DNA from: CG-Epi1 sp964634895
GTDB taxonomy: Archaea; Thermoplasmatota; Poseidoniia; MGIII; CG-Epi1
Assembly: GCA_964634895.1 (NCBI GenBank)
Contig: CAZWJS010000036.1
Span: forward strand, 1-12,315
Length of the DNA: 12,315 nt
Direction: 5' to 3'
The first letter of the stretch is position 1. The number at the start of each line of letters is the position of its first letter. Below the pieces are notes generated by a model. It did no database searches. It was given only the letters and a program-made list of their open reading frames with translations, and was not told the DNA's origin. Shown in pieces: positions 1 through 8,100 of the stretch. The position numbers and the translations under genes were made by a program.

Positions 1-2
1 TT

Positions 3-752
3 GTATTTGTTGGAATGTATATTCTTTGGTTGGCGCAATATGATCCAACCGAAGGCAAGCCTTCTCTTTCTACAAGAAGTTGGTTTCTTATATTATACGG
101 AATTTCATGCGTAGCTGTAGGTATGGGCAGTTTTGCTATGCACGGCTTCAATACAGGTTGGGGAGGTTGGTTAGATGTTACTGGGATGATGATGTATATT
201 TCCATGCCTGTGTTCTATAATTTTTCAAGATTCCTTAGGTGGTCAGAAAAAGAATTTGTTATCTATTATTTGAGTGCTAATGTTATTTTTGCATTATTGT
301 TGTGGCAGTATAGCCTTCTTACATTTCTGTGGGGTGCTTTAATTGGAATTTGGCTTTCTCAAGAGCTAGCACTAAAACATCAAAAACAACCACACGTGAT
401 ATTTTTATTACCCACATCAATAATTTTATTCTTATTTTTGTATACAAACCCAGGTTCTACACCAATAGATTTTATCTTGAGTGAATTTGAAGCAATCCTG
501 CTTTGGGCAGTTTTAGCATTTTTCTTGTACAAAATAGAAGATATTAAGTTAGAAAGAACTCACACACCTTACTTCTGGGTAGGTTTTGCATCTTATTTTT
601 TAGCTACAATTATTTGGCAACCAAGTAAAACAGATGGAGTTCTGTGTTACCCAGATTCATTGTTGCAAGGACATGCCCTCTGGCATATACTTGGAGCAGT
701 CTCGATGTGGTGTTTCTACAAATATTTTAGAACAGAAATAGACAATTATTGA
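3..752 (+). CDS. CREST-superfamily (ceramidase-like) membrane protein, 5' end missing
   Basis: The reading frame is open to the left edge, so the true start is probably outside the window; the first in-window ATG (base 15) falls inside a hydrophobic segment. Numbered from that ATG (245 residues), the protein is mostly hydrophobic with about six to seven membrane segments. It carries the pattern of the CREST superfamily (alkaline ceramidase, PAQR, Per1): Ser39 and His43 (GSFAMH), Asp54 (WLDVTGMMMY), and a C-terminal HALWH with His220 and His224. In that family the three histidines and the aspartate bind zinc and the enzyme hydrolyses an amide or related bond in a membrane lipid. The C-terminal stretch around QGHALWHILGA resembles ceramidases closely. 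Substrate is unknown: sphingolipids are not a known archaeal lipid class, so 'ceramidase' should be read as fold and chemistry only. Its stop overlaps the stop of the convergent lipoprotein gene by 7 nt. Confidence 0.72.
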   Translation, partial: VFVGMYILWLAQYDPTEGKPSLSTRSWFLILYGISCVAVGMGSFAMHGFNTGWGGWLDVTGMMMYISMPVFYNFSRFLRWSEKEFVIYYLSANVIFALLLWQYSLLTFLWGALIGIWLSQELALKHQKQPHVIFLLPTSIILFLFLYTNPGSTPIDFILSEFEAILLWAVLAFFLYKIEDIKLERTHTPYFWVGFASYFLATIIWQPSKTDGVLCYPDSLLQGHALWHILGAVSMWCFYKYFRTEIDNY

Positions 753-3388
753 GTTTCGTAAGTAATAATCCACATACGTAATTTGATTTCTGGCAAATAA
801 CCATCCGGATCAGTTACACTTGGATCATATTCTTCTCCTTGGTATAGTCCTCTATAGTTAATTTGGTTTTCACCAGAATCAGACCAATCAGTGATGTCTA
901 TTCGATTGTACTCAACATCTTGTCCAGGGCACCATCCTGCTCTGCCATAAACCCAGGTACCATATTGATTTGCAGACACACCCTGATTAACTCTATCATA
1001 GCAGCCATAACTTGTTCCGCCATTCGGATGCTCAAGTAGAGGTAGTAAATTTCCATTAATTTTGAATTCATGTTGATGGTTGCAAAATTCAGCACAGTTT
1101 TCATCAGTACTGCTATGTCCATGACCGGTGAAAAATGTAACAATTTCAACCCTGTTAGTATCACTAGTTACATTGTAAGTAAATGGATTTTCATTGCCAA
1201 ATATGTTGTTATAGTCTAAGTCAAATTTTCTCGTTGCTCCGTATAGGTATTCAGCACCAATCGGCGTATAGTCTTTGTTTTCATTCCAGAAGAACAATTT
1301 CACGGTCAAACCATAGGCATTTGGTTGCCAATAATTAAATTCATTTATTTCCTCAGTTTTTAGTACGCCTAACATAGGCGTTGCATCAGAAATGTATCTC
1401 CCCTCACGATTATAAGCAGTAATATATCTTCCAATTTCAGCCTTCCATTGTCGGTTCCATTTTCCCCCGCATTTTTCGGGTTCATCTTCACTTCCAGAAT
1501 CCCATCTATGTCCCGCATTCTCACATTGCTCTTGATTACTATATTCAGGAAGTATTTCATTGATACAAGATTCATAAAGACTAAATTCAGATAAAGAACA
1601 TTGTGCATAATATGAATTTAGGTACCCTATGAAATCCCATTCGTTACATCCTTTATGATCTGCACAAGCCTCGTATGTGTAAATTGCAAAAGAGTCAAAT
1701 TTTTCTAAATTAGGCATATCTACATTTCGTACATTTGTGCCACCCCCCCATCCACCACCGTGAGTGTAACTATCTCCTTCATTCCAATCGAATAAAGTTA
1801 CTGATTCTCCTTTAATGCAGTTTTTAGGAGCATAATTCCGTTCATGACAAGGGATACTTGTGTGATATTCCATCGCAGCTAACTCACGTTCTAATTCGAA
1901 TTCAAAATTTAGGTAGATTGGTTCATTAGCTATAAAATGAAACCGATACCAACTGAAATTTTGATTAAAATTTAAATCCCAGAAGCTCCCAACTTCTTGC
2001 CATCGTTGTAATCTATCAATACAGAACCAAGCTGGCGATTCCTTCACTTCTATAAATTCAGCTATACTTCCTTCCAAGAAATTGGCATCCATTGCAATGT
2101 AATGAACTCTATCATTCCAATGATTTCGTTCTTCATCATCCATAGTAGCTAGTGCAGCATTAACTCTACCAGACATATAGGTTACATCCCCCATCCATCC
2201 TCCGTCACGATATGAACCAAAGAAATAGTGAACATTTTCAGGAGATTTTTCAAACATCTGACTCAATTCAGTAGCTTGCCCTATGGGATTTGCTGAGTTC
2301 CAAGTTATTACACTGTCTGGATTAAGAGGATTGTAAATTACAAAGACATAATTGTCTTTCCCATTCCATTCATCATTAAAAATCCAATCGTTTGTAAAAT
2401 TCAAATTTTCATCAATTGGTTCAGGTATTGTAAAGTCACCTACATTTCCCATATAATTCGTTGAATATGGGCCATTATTCCATGGTATTGGTTTTTCAAA
2501 GTATGAACATCCATTGTCGTCAATAGGTTCTCCATAAAGGAAAGGTCCTCCAGGGCATTCATCACCATCGCTACATAATCCATCACCATCGTTGTCGCCA
2601 GTTGAATCATCGCCCCAACATAAATCCATAGAATCAACAATACCATCGCCGTCTGTATCTCGTTGTGATGCTGAGCATCCCTCTTCGTTAGCAATTTCAT
2701 TTAAAGGCGTTTCATCACATTCATCATCGTCATCTCTAACTCCATCATTATCATCATCTTTATCTTCACTACTATCTTTACATCCATCCTTGTCCCAATC
2801 ATCGTCCGAACCAGCCTCCCAATCAATCAATCCTCTAGGGCATTGGTCAACAGTATTATTCATACCATCATTGTCCATATCATCATCTAACCCGTCAGGA
2901 ATTTCATCTTTATCATGATCAAGAGGTTTAGAAAGTGCATTTTTTGGGTTTGTTCCCAATTTCTCTTCTAAACTATTGTTAAACCCGTCTCCATCGATGT
3001 CATCATCTTCTATTAGTTGAGTATTACAATTATCAAGAATTGAATCAGGTTTTCCATCACTGTCCATATCTTCACTGGCACATTTATCATTAGGAAATTT
3101 ATCAGCATTATCTCCAATTTCATCCCCATCAGAGTCTTTCCATTCATCAGCGTCATAAGGAAAATCGTCTATGTCGTCATTGTAACCATCATTATCCGAA
3201 TCTTTTGAATTTTGAATATCGCCATTGTTTGAGTCTGAGTTATTTAGATAATCATCTTGATTGTTATCATTTTCAGATGCATCATTTAATGAAGAATCAT
3301 TCTCTTCTTCAAGGCATCCGCTTGTAGCAATTGTGGACAGAAGAAATAGCAAAATTATCATGATTGATATCTTTTTTTCTTCTATCAT
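746..3388 (-). CDS. Surface lipoprotein with TSP3-like calcium repeats and a PNGase F-like domain
   Basis: This is an 880-residue exported protein. Residues 1-25 form a lipoprotein signal: charged MIEEKK, a hydrophobic core, and lipobox TSGC with Cys25 as the lipid-anchored residue. A low-complexity Asn/Asp/Ser linker follows. Residues about 62-292 are thrombospondin type 3-like DxDxDG repeats, expected to bind calcium and act as a stiff stalk. Residues about 340-500 form an extra domain I cannot name. Residues about 535-850 resemble peptide-N-glycosidase F, which cleaves the bond between N-glycan and Asn. Three acidic motifs match the arrangement of its catalytic residues: CNEWDF (Asp585), EIGRYITAY (Glu651) and GHG...CAEFC (Glu767). 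Many cysteines suggest extracellular disulfides. The predicted role is removal or capture of N-glycans outside the cell, for feeding on glycoproteins or remodelling the cell's own surface. The start is set by the lipobox distance. The PNGase assignment is from motifs only and activity is inferred. Confidence 0.75.
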   Translation of the reverse strand: MIEEKKISIMIILLFLLSTIATSGCLEEENDSSLNDASENDNNQDDYLNNSDSNNGDIQNSKDSDNDGYNDDIDDFPYDADEWKDSDGDEIGDNADKFPNDKCASEDMDSDGKPDSILDNCNTQLIEDDDIDGDGFNNSLEEKLGTNPKNALSKPLDHDKDEIPDGLDDDMDNDGMNNTVDQCPRGLIDWEAGSDDDWDKDGCKDSSEDKDDDNDGVRDDDDECDETPLNEIANEEGCSASQRDTDGDGIVDSMDLCWGDDSTGDNDGDGLCSDGDECPGGPFLYGEPIDDNGCSYFEKPIPWNNGPYSTNYMGNVGDFTIPEPIDENLNFTNDWIFNDEWNGKDNYVFVIYNPLNPDSVITWNSANPIGQATELSQMFEKSPENVHYFFGSYRDGGWMGDVTYMSGRVNAALATMDDEERNHWNDRVHYIAMDANFLEGSIAEFIEVKESPAWFCIDRLQRWQEVGSFWDLNFNQNFSWYRFHFIANEPIYLNFEFELERELAAMEYHTSIPCHERNYAPKNCIKGESVTLFDWNEGDSYTHGGGWGGGTNVRNVDMPNLEKFDSFAIYTYEACADHKGCNEWDFIGYLNSYYAQCSLSEFSLYESCINEILPEYSNQEQCENAGHRWDSGSEDEPEKCGGKWNRQWKAEIGRYITAYNREGRYISDATPMLGVLKTEEINEFNYWQPNAYGLTVKLFFWNENKDYTPIGAEYLYGATRKFDLDYNNIFGNENPFTYNVTSDTNRVEIVTFFTGHGHSSTDENCAEFCNHQHEFKINGNLLPLLEHPNGGTSYGCYDRVNQGVSANQYGTWVYGRAGWCPGQDVEYNRIDITDWSDSGENQINYRGLYQGEEYDPSVTDPDGYLPEIKLRMWIITYETQ
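2513..3205 (-). repeat. Thrombospondin type 3-like Asp-rich repeat tract (residues about 62-292)
   Basis: Imperfect repeats of the form DxDxDGxxDxxD, such as DSDNDGYNDDIDD, DSDGDEIGDNAD and DTDGDGIVDSMD, several followed by CP or CxxG as in classical TSP3 repeats. Known TSP3 units wrap around calcium ions; in seawater this would give a rigid spacer between the lipid anchor and the C-terminal domain. The repeats are degenerate at the DNA level, unlike those in the giant protein downstream. Confidence 0.8.
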
Positions 3389-3410
3389 ATTTGTATGATA
3401 CTAGGCACAG

Positions 3411-3418
3411 AGATAAGC
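3411..3418 (-). promoter_or_regulatory. Weak TATA-like box of the lipoprotein gene
   Basis: On the minus strand this reads GCTTATCT, centred about 26 nt before the ATG at 3388. That is the same spacing as the better boxes in this window and would give a leaderless mRNA. The sequence is a poor match to the archaeal TATA consensus, so the call rests mainly on position. No Shine-Dalgarno sequence is evident before the ATG. Confidence 0.35.
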
Positions 3419-3438
3419 TTTAGCATGCATCAAATTGC

Positions 3439-3445
3439 ATATTTA
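3439..3445 (+). promoter_or_regulatory. TATA box for the 133-residue gene (leaderless)
   Basis: ATATTTA is centred 26 nt before the ATG at 3468, the distance at which archaeal TBP/TFB normally places the transcription start, so transcription would begin at or next to the start codon. No purine-rich ribosome binding site lies between box and ATG. It shares an intergenic region of 79 nt with the divergent lipoprotein promoter. Confidence 0.6.
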
Positions 3446-3467
3446 GAGGCCTTTACTTTGGAGCCTA

Positions 3468-3869
3468 ATGTCTGTTCAAGTAGCAAGAAAAGTAGCGCTG
3501 GCTTACTGGGGATTTTCAAAGAAAGCCACTTCGCGTGCTACTTCAGGTGTTGATATAGATATAATCAAAGGAAACGGAGAGGGAGGTTTAGAAACGGCAA
3601 CAGCACCTTTGAAACGTTTCGCAACAATTGTTGAAAAATCATGGGATGATTATACGGGTCAAATTGGAGGTTTTGGTCGTATACCATTTGAAAAATTAGT
3701 TGACTTCGCAGCACAAGCAAGGAGTAGCAATGAATCAATAGGTAAATCAAATTTAGAAGAGATTAAGAAATGGTCCAGAGTTTTAATCAATGAACATTCA
3801 AATTATTTTATTGCAAGGGCTAAACAAAAAAATGGCATGATGGAGTTATTGATTAATACTAAAAATTAA
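3468..3869 (+). CDS. Small protein of unknown function
   Basis: This encodes a 133-residue soluble protein I do not recognise. The N-terminal half is basic and Gly/Thr rich (residues 1-45, including SKKATSRATSG). The second half is predicted helical, with segments around FGRIPFEKLVDFAAQAR and LEEIKKWSRVLINEHSN. No signal peptide, membrane segment, metal motif or cysteine is visible. It has its own TATA box, is divergent from the lipoprotein gene, and sits 32 nt before the adenosyltransferase gene, which has its own promoter, so an operon link is not required. The coding frame is supported by the good promoter spacing and by codon use like its neighbours. It is probably a lineage-restricted hypothetical protein. 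Confidence 0.68.
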   Translation: MSVQVARKVALAYWGFSKKATSRATSGVDIDIIKGNGEGGLETATAPLKRFATIVEKSWDDYTGQIGGFGRIPFEKLVDFAAQARSSNESIGKSNLEEIKKWSRVLINEHSNYFIARAKQKNGMMELLINTKN

Positions 3870-3871
3870 CC

Positions 3872-3879
3872 TTTATTAA
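3872..3879 (+). promoter_or_regulatory. TATA box for the adenosyltransferase gene (leaderless)
   Basis: TTTATTAA is centred about 26 nt upstream of the ATG at 3902, predicting a transcript that starts at the initiation codon. It lies immediately after the stop of the preceding gene. No Shine-Dalgarno motif is present. Confidence 0.6.
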
Positions 3880-3901
3880 TTCACATTAAAGTAGCCCTAT
3901 A

Positions 3902-4441
3902 ATGAAGATATATACTAGAAATGGAGATGAAGGGGAAACAGGTTTGCTTTATGGGGGTAAAGTTTCTAAAAATTCACCACTTCCAGAAGCATATGGCACT
4001 GTTGATGAAGCCCAAGCAATACTTGGGTTAGTTAGAACTGAATGTGAAAAAGATAGTGATCTACACACTAAAATAATCCATATCGAAAGAGATTTGTACG
4101 TTTTAATGGCCGAATTAGCTACAGATCCTTCCCACCATCATAAATTGGAAGAAGGCAAAAGCAAGGTTGATGAAAAAATGATTTCCTTTCTTGAAGAATT
4201 TATTGATGAAATAACTTCAAATTTTGAATTGCCTAAAGAATTTGTTTTGCCCGGTCAAAATCGAATTTCAGCCCTCATTGATGTAGCTCGGACAGTTGTC
4301 AGAAGGGCTGAGAGGTGTACTATAGCTTGTCAGATGGATGATTCACTAGCTGTAGCTTATCTTAATAGGCTTTCAGATTTGTTATGGGCCATGGCACGTT
4401 GGCAAGAAGGTGAATCTATAACTTCACGTTCAGTTCAATGA
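3902..4441 (+). CDS. pduO: PduO-type ATP:cob(I)alamin adenosyltransferase
   Basis: This cytoplasmic enzyme transfers the 5'-deoxyadenosyl group of ATP to cob(I)alamin, making adenosylcobalamin for radical enzymes such as methylmalonyl-CoA mutase or class II ribonucleotide reductase. At 179 residues it is the usual family length. Family motifs are present in order: the N-terminal ATP-binding motif KIYTRNGDEGETGLLYGGK (residues 2-20), YGTVDEAQA (31-39), FVLPGQ (114-119, usually LPGG), the hallmark ARTVVRRAER (129-138) containing the conserved Arg and Glu residues, and YLNRLSDLLWAMAR (153-166) with Asn155, Arg156 and Asp159. The start is fixed by the N-terminal motif beginning at residue 2. Its TGA overlaps the ATG of the next gene as ATGA, which indicates translational coupling. 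The family is also called MMAB or CobA/CobO-like by function; the fold here is PduO, not CobA. Confidence 0.93.
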   Translation: MKIYTRNGDEGETGLLYGGKVSKNSPLPEAYGTVDEAQAILGLVRTECEKDSDLHTKIIHIERDLYVLMAELATDPSHHHKLEEGKSKVDEKMISFLEEFIDEITSNFELPKEFVLPGQNRISALIDVARTVVRRAERCTIACQMDDSLAVAYLNRLSDLLWAMARWQEGESITSRSVQ

Positions 4442-5118
4442 AGATTCCAGAGCATTTGCATAAGCCACTTTTAGAGCAATTGGCAGATCAATCAGATTCA
4501 GAGGATTACTTGGTAATTAGAGGAACTGCCCTCGGGCATGGTTTATTAGGAAATGAAGATAAAAGAAATGAGTACATCTCTAAATTTATTTCTGCACCTT
4601 TACCAAAGTTAATAGGAAATGCTTCGGCTCGTGAGTTGCAAGCAAGAGCAGTAGGTAGTAAACTAATTGGAGAAGACTACATTAGTTTTTTAGATCAAGC
4701 CAAAGAAATTTTTGAGACAGAGTTAGAAGCAGCTATTCCAGAATTGCCAGATGATATAGAAATCGATGTTGCAACAGAGCCACTGAAAAAAGCTAGACAA
4801 TCGCGTAGTGGATTAATGGAAAACGCATTTCTAAGAGAGGAATGGGAAACTTGTGTAAGAGAGGCTGAACATGGTCGGTCTATTATTCCAGATTATCTTC
4901 TTTACCAACCACATAGAGAAGGTTACCCTATTGAATTTGTTGCTAAAGGAATGATTTCAGAAGACAAAGAGCTAATTTCTAAAGGTGTTGAAATGCAAGA
5001 AGAATTTTTGCAATATGTTATTGAAGTAGGTTATCTTAAACCATGGGAAGAAACTTACTTTGTTTCTTATTCTATTTCAGTTTTGTCTCGTAATCTTCTT
5101 TCAATAATTACAAATTAA
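4438..5118 (+). CDS. Unknown protein translationally coupled to the adenosyltransferase
   Basis: This encodes a 226-residue acidic soluble protein that I cannot assign to a family. It appears mainly helical, with recognisable stretches at residues 1-20 (EHLHKPLLEQLADQ), LIGNASARELQARAVGSKLIG, DYISFLDQAKEIFETELEAA (around residues 80-100), and a C-terminal region of aromatic and glutamate-rich helices (EMQEEFLQYVIEVGYLKPWEE). No cysteine cluster, nucleotide-binding loop, signal peptide or membrane segment is seen. Its ATG overlaps the previous stop (ATGA), so it almost certainly shares an mRNA with pduO. The coupling could mean a role near cobalamin handling, but that is only inference from position. 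Confidence 0.75.
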   Translation: MKIPEHLHKPLLEQLADQSDSEDYLVIRGTALGHGLLGNEDKRNEYISKFISAPLPKLIGNASARELQARAVGSKLIGEDYISFLDQAKEIFETELEAAIPELPDDIEIDVATEPLKKARQSRSGLMENAFLREEWETCVREAEHGRSIIPDYLLYQPHREGYPIEFVAKGMISEDKELISKGVEMQEEFLQYVIEVGYLKPWEETYFVSYSISVLSRNLLSIITN

Positions 5119-5121
5119 ATT

Positions 5122-5129
5122 CTTAAATA
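5122..5129 (+). promoter_or_regulatory. TATA box of the giant surface protein gene
   Basis: CTTAAATA lies about 40 nt before the ATG at 5166. Adding the usual 26 nt puts the transcription start near 5152, leaving a leader of about 14 nt that contains the ribosome binding site. A second AT-rich stretch at about 5131-5139 is an alternative but would start the transcript inside the ribosome binding site. Confidence 0.5.
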
Positions 5130-5154
5130 GTATTATGTAGTTAATCAGTTCCTT

Positions 5155-5160
5155 AGGAGA
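5155..5160 (+). promoter_or_regulatory. Shine-Dalgarno sequence of the giant surface protein gene
   Basis: AGGAGA ends 5 nt before the ATG at 5166, matching the 3' end of 16S rRNA. It decides the start codon and is the only convincing ribosome binding site before a gene in this window. Confidence 0.7.
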
Positions 5161-5165
5161 TACAT

Positions 5166-8100
5166 ATGAATTTCCAAATTTCTTTAATGAGCAAGAAAGT
5201 CCTAGCTTGGGCAACTGTCTTTGCACTTGTTTTGAGTACAGTACCTACAATTGTAGCAACACATGATGATGAAGACACCATAAATGTTGAAAACGGCGTT
5301 TTTGCCTGGACCGATGATGAATTAAATAATGACTTGGCATTCTATGCGCACAGTGCAGGTGATGATTTAAGTAATATAACCATTAATGTTTGGAAAAAAT
5401 TGCCTTCAGGTAACTGGTCAGAGTATGATGACGGCGAAACTGATGAAGATGGCGAAGTTGTTTTCTATAATGTAACTGGCGGAGAATACATGTGGGATGC
5501 GTATGATGGTAATGAAAAAATAGATAATGAAGGAGGTTATTCTTTAGTTTCTAATAATTATGATTTAGGCCATGTTGGAGTTGTTGATGATGATATTTTT
5601 GTAGCATATGTATTTGAAGGCGAAGAAACTATTGATTCAGCCTACGTTGAGATTTATAATCCTAATGGAACTTTGGTTGATTATGGATATACAGACGAAG
5701 AGGAAGACGATAATTTCACTTTTTTCTTCTCAGATGATTTAGAATTTGGTTACTATGATTTTTCTATTTGGGAGGAGTATAACAATAGTGATTCACTCCT
5801 ACAGAATGGTAGTTTTCATTTCTTCAACGAAACTGAATCAGACTATTCTGAATGGTTTGGCTATATAGAGGATTATGTTTATGATGATGATAATGATGGT
5901 TATGATGATACTATAGAATGGGAATACGATCCAAATACAGAGTGTGAATGTGAAATTGGTGTAACTATAGTCATTGATGTGTATGATCATGAAACTGAGG
6001 ATTGGATTGACGGAGACGACCTAAACCACACTATATACTATGATGATGACGACTGGCTATCACATTTCTGGGATCCTTGGTACAATGGGACCTTTGATTT
6101 CTTCGTTAAATTATATGATGAAGATGGTAATCTTGAAGATACTTTTTCATCTTACAATGTAACTCTTAATGTTAGAGGTCAAGGAGGAGGTGATGATGAT
6201 GACGATGGAAATGTTGATGATTATCTTGGGGTAGTATTTGAAGGCGATGGATGGTCAGAAGATGCCTATTATGCAATATATGATGATAATGGTACTTGGA
6301 TTGATGGAGGTCACCCAAATAACGATGGCATTTTTATTTCTGAAGATTTAGAGGAAGGATGGTATAATCATTATATATATTTGAATAATGATACAGATGA
6401 TCCACTTCAGAAAGGCCCATTTTATTCCTATGGTGATTCTACAAATCATACAGTTATCAATGTAGATATGGCAATACTGGAAGATGAGGATGAAGATGGT
6501 GAGCCAGAATTAGAGTGTTCTGATAATGGGACATGTGACGATGCATACTTTAGAGCTCATCAAGGTTATTGGGATGATGGAATATCTAATGTAACTATTC
6601 AGATTTCTAAATATGACGATAATGGCACTTTAGAGGACTATGAAGTCATTTACACAAATGAATCTGGTGATGCAGTTTCTTATGATTCACCATGCGGCGA
6701 GTATGTTTGGGAAGCAACATATTTTGGTGATGATATAGATGATGGAACTTACCAAATATGGGCTAATTGCGATGATCCTGGTGTTGAGGATTATGGTATT
6801 GGACATTATGGCGTTATTGATTGGATAGATTGGGGTGATGATGAGGATGAAGATTATGATGAGTGGTTTGAAGAGTGGTATTACGAGTATGAATCAAATG
6901 ATACAGTGACGATTTATTTCGATCCAAATACAGAATGTGATTGTGATATTTACGTTTACGTTGATGTATATGTGTATGATAGTGATGGAGATTATGTTGG
7001 TCACTTTTCTGATGAGGGTTACATTTATGGGGACGAAGAGGACTGGTGGGATCTAGAATTTACAGCTGATTATACTGATTATTATGATTTTTATTTTTAT
7101 TTATATGATGATGATGGGAACTCTGAGGATAATTTTACTTTATTTGAAATATATCTAGATACAGATGGTTCTGACGAAGATTATGATGAATGGTTTGAAA
7201 ATTGGGATTATGAATATGAATCAAATGACACAGTAGAGATTGCTTTTGATCCAAATACAGAATGTGATTGCGATGTTTACGTTTACGTTGAAATACAGGT
7301 TTATGATAGTGATGGAGATTATGTTGGTCACCTTTCTGATGAGGGTTACATTTATGGGGACGAAGAGGACTGGTGGTATCTAGAATTTGCAGCCGAACAC
7401 ACAGACTATTATGATTTCTATGCTAATTTGTATGACGAATACGATAATTGGGAAGACAATTTTAGTTTTTATGATATATATCTAGAAGTAGATGATAATG
7501 GGACTGGTGACGGAGATGGCAACGGTATTGGCCATTTTGGTCAGATAATAGACTGGGAAGACGATGGCTACGTCAATGATTATCTTGGGGCAGTGGCAGA
7601 AGATGGGGACTGGAGAGATGAGGCATACTTTGAGGTTTATGACTTCGAAGATTATGAGCTAGTAGACTCCGGCCATCCAAATGAGGGTGGTCTCTTCGTT
7701 TCCTATAATTTGGCTGAAGGAGAATATGTCGGGTATGTTTACTATGAAGAAGACGGAGATTTACTTCAAGCATCTCGTATTTATTCATATGGTAATTCTT
7801 CAGGCAATGATTCTGATTACATCAATGTAGAGATGGCTGTGTTAGAAGATGAAGATGAAGGCGGAGATTTCGATATATTTTGTGGAGATGGACCTTGTGA
7901 TGAAGCTTTATTCTTTGCCCATATAGGTCCTTCGGATAATGGAGTTAGTAACGTTACTATTGAGATTTGTAAATATGAAGATGATGACGATGATTGTGTG
8001 TATTATGATACAATTTACACTAACGATACAGGAGAGGCAAGTACCTATGATGGTCCTTGTGGAACTTATGAATGGCAAGCTATCTATGATGGCAATCAAA

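Noticed and set aside
2592..2918. 108-residue Ser/Pro-rich plus-strand reading frame
   Set aside because: It is the antisense of the Asp-rich TSP3 tract; GAT/GAC repeats read backwards give Ser/Ile/Pro runs, and it has no promoter or plausible composition.
3368..3385. T-rich stretch considered as a plus-strand terminator
   Set aside because: It is the reverse strand of the EEKK codons at the lipoprotein start, and no plus-strand gene ends before it.
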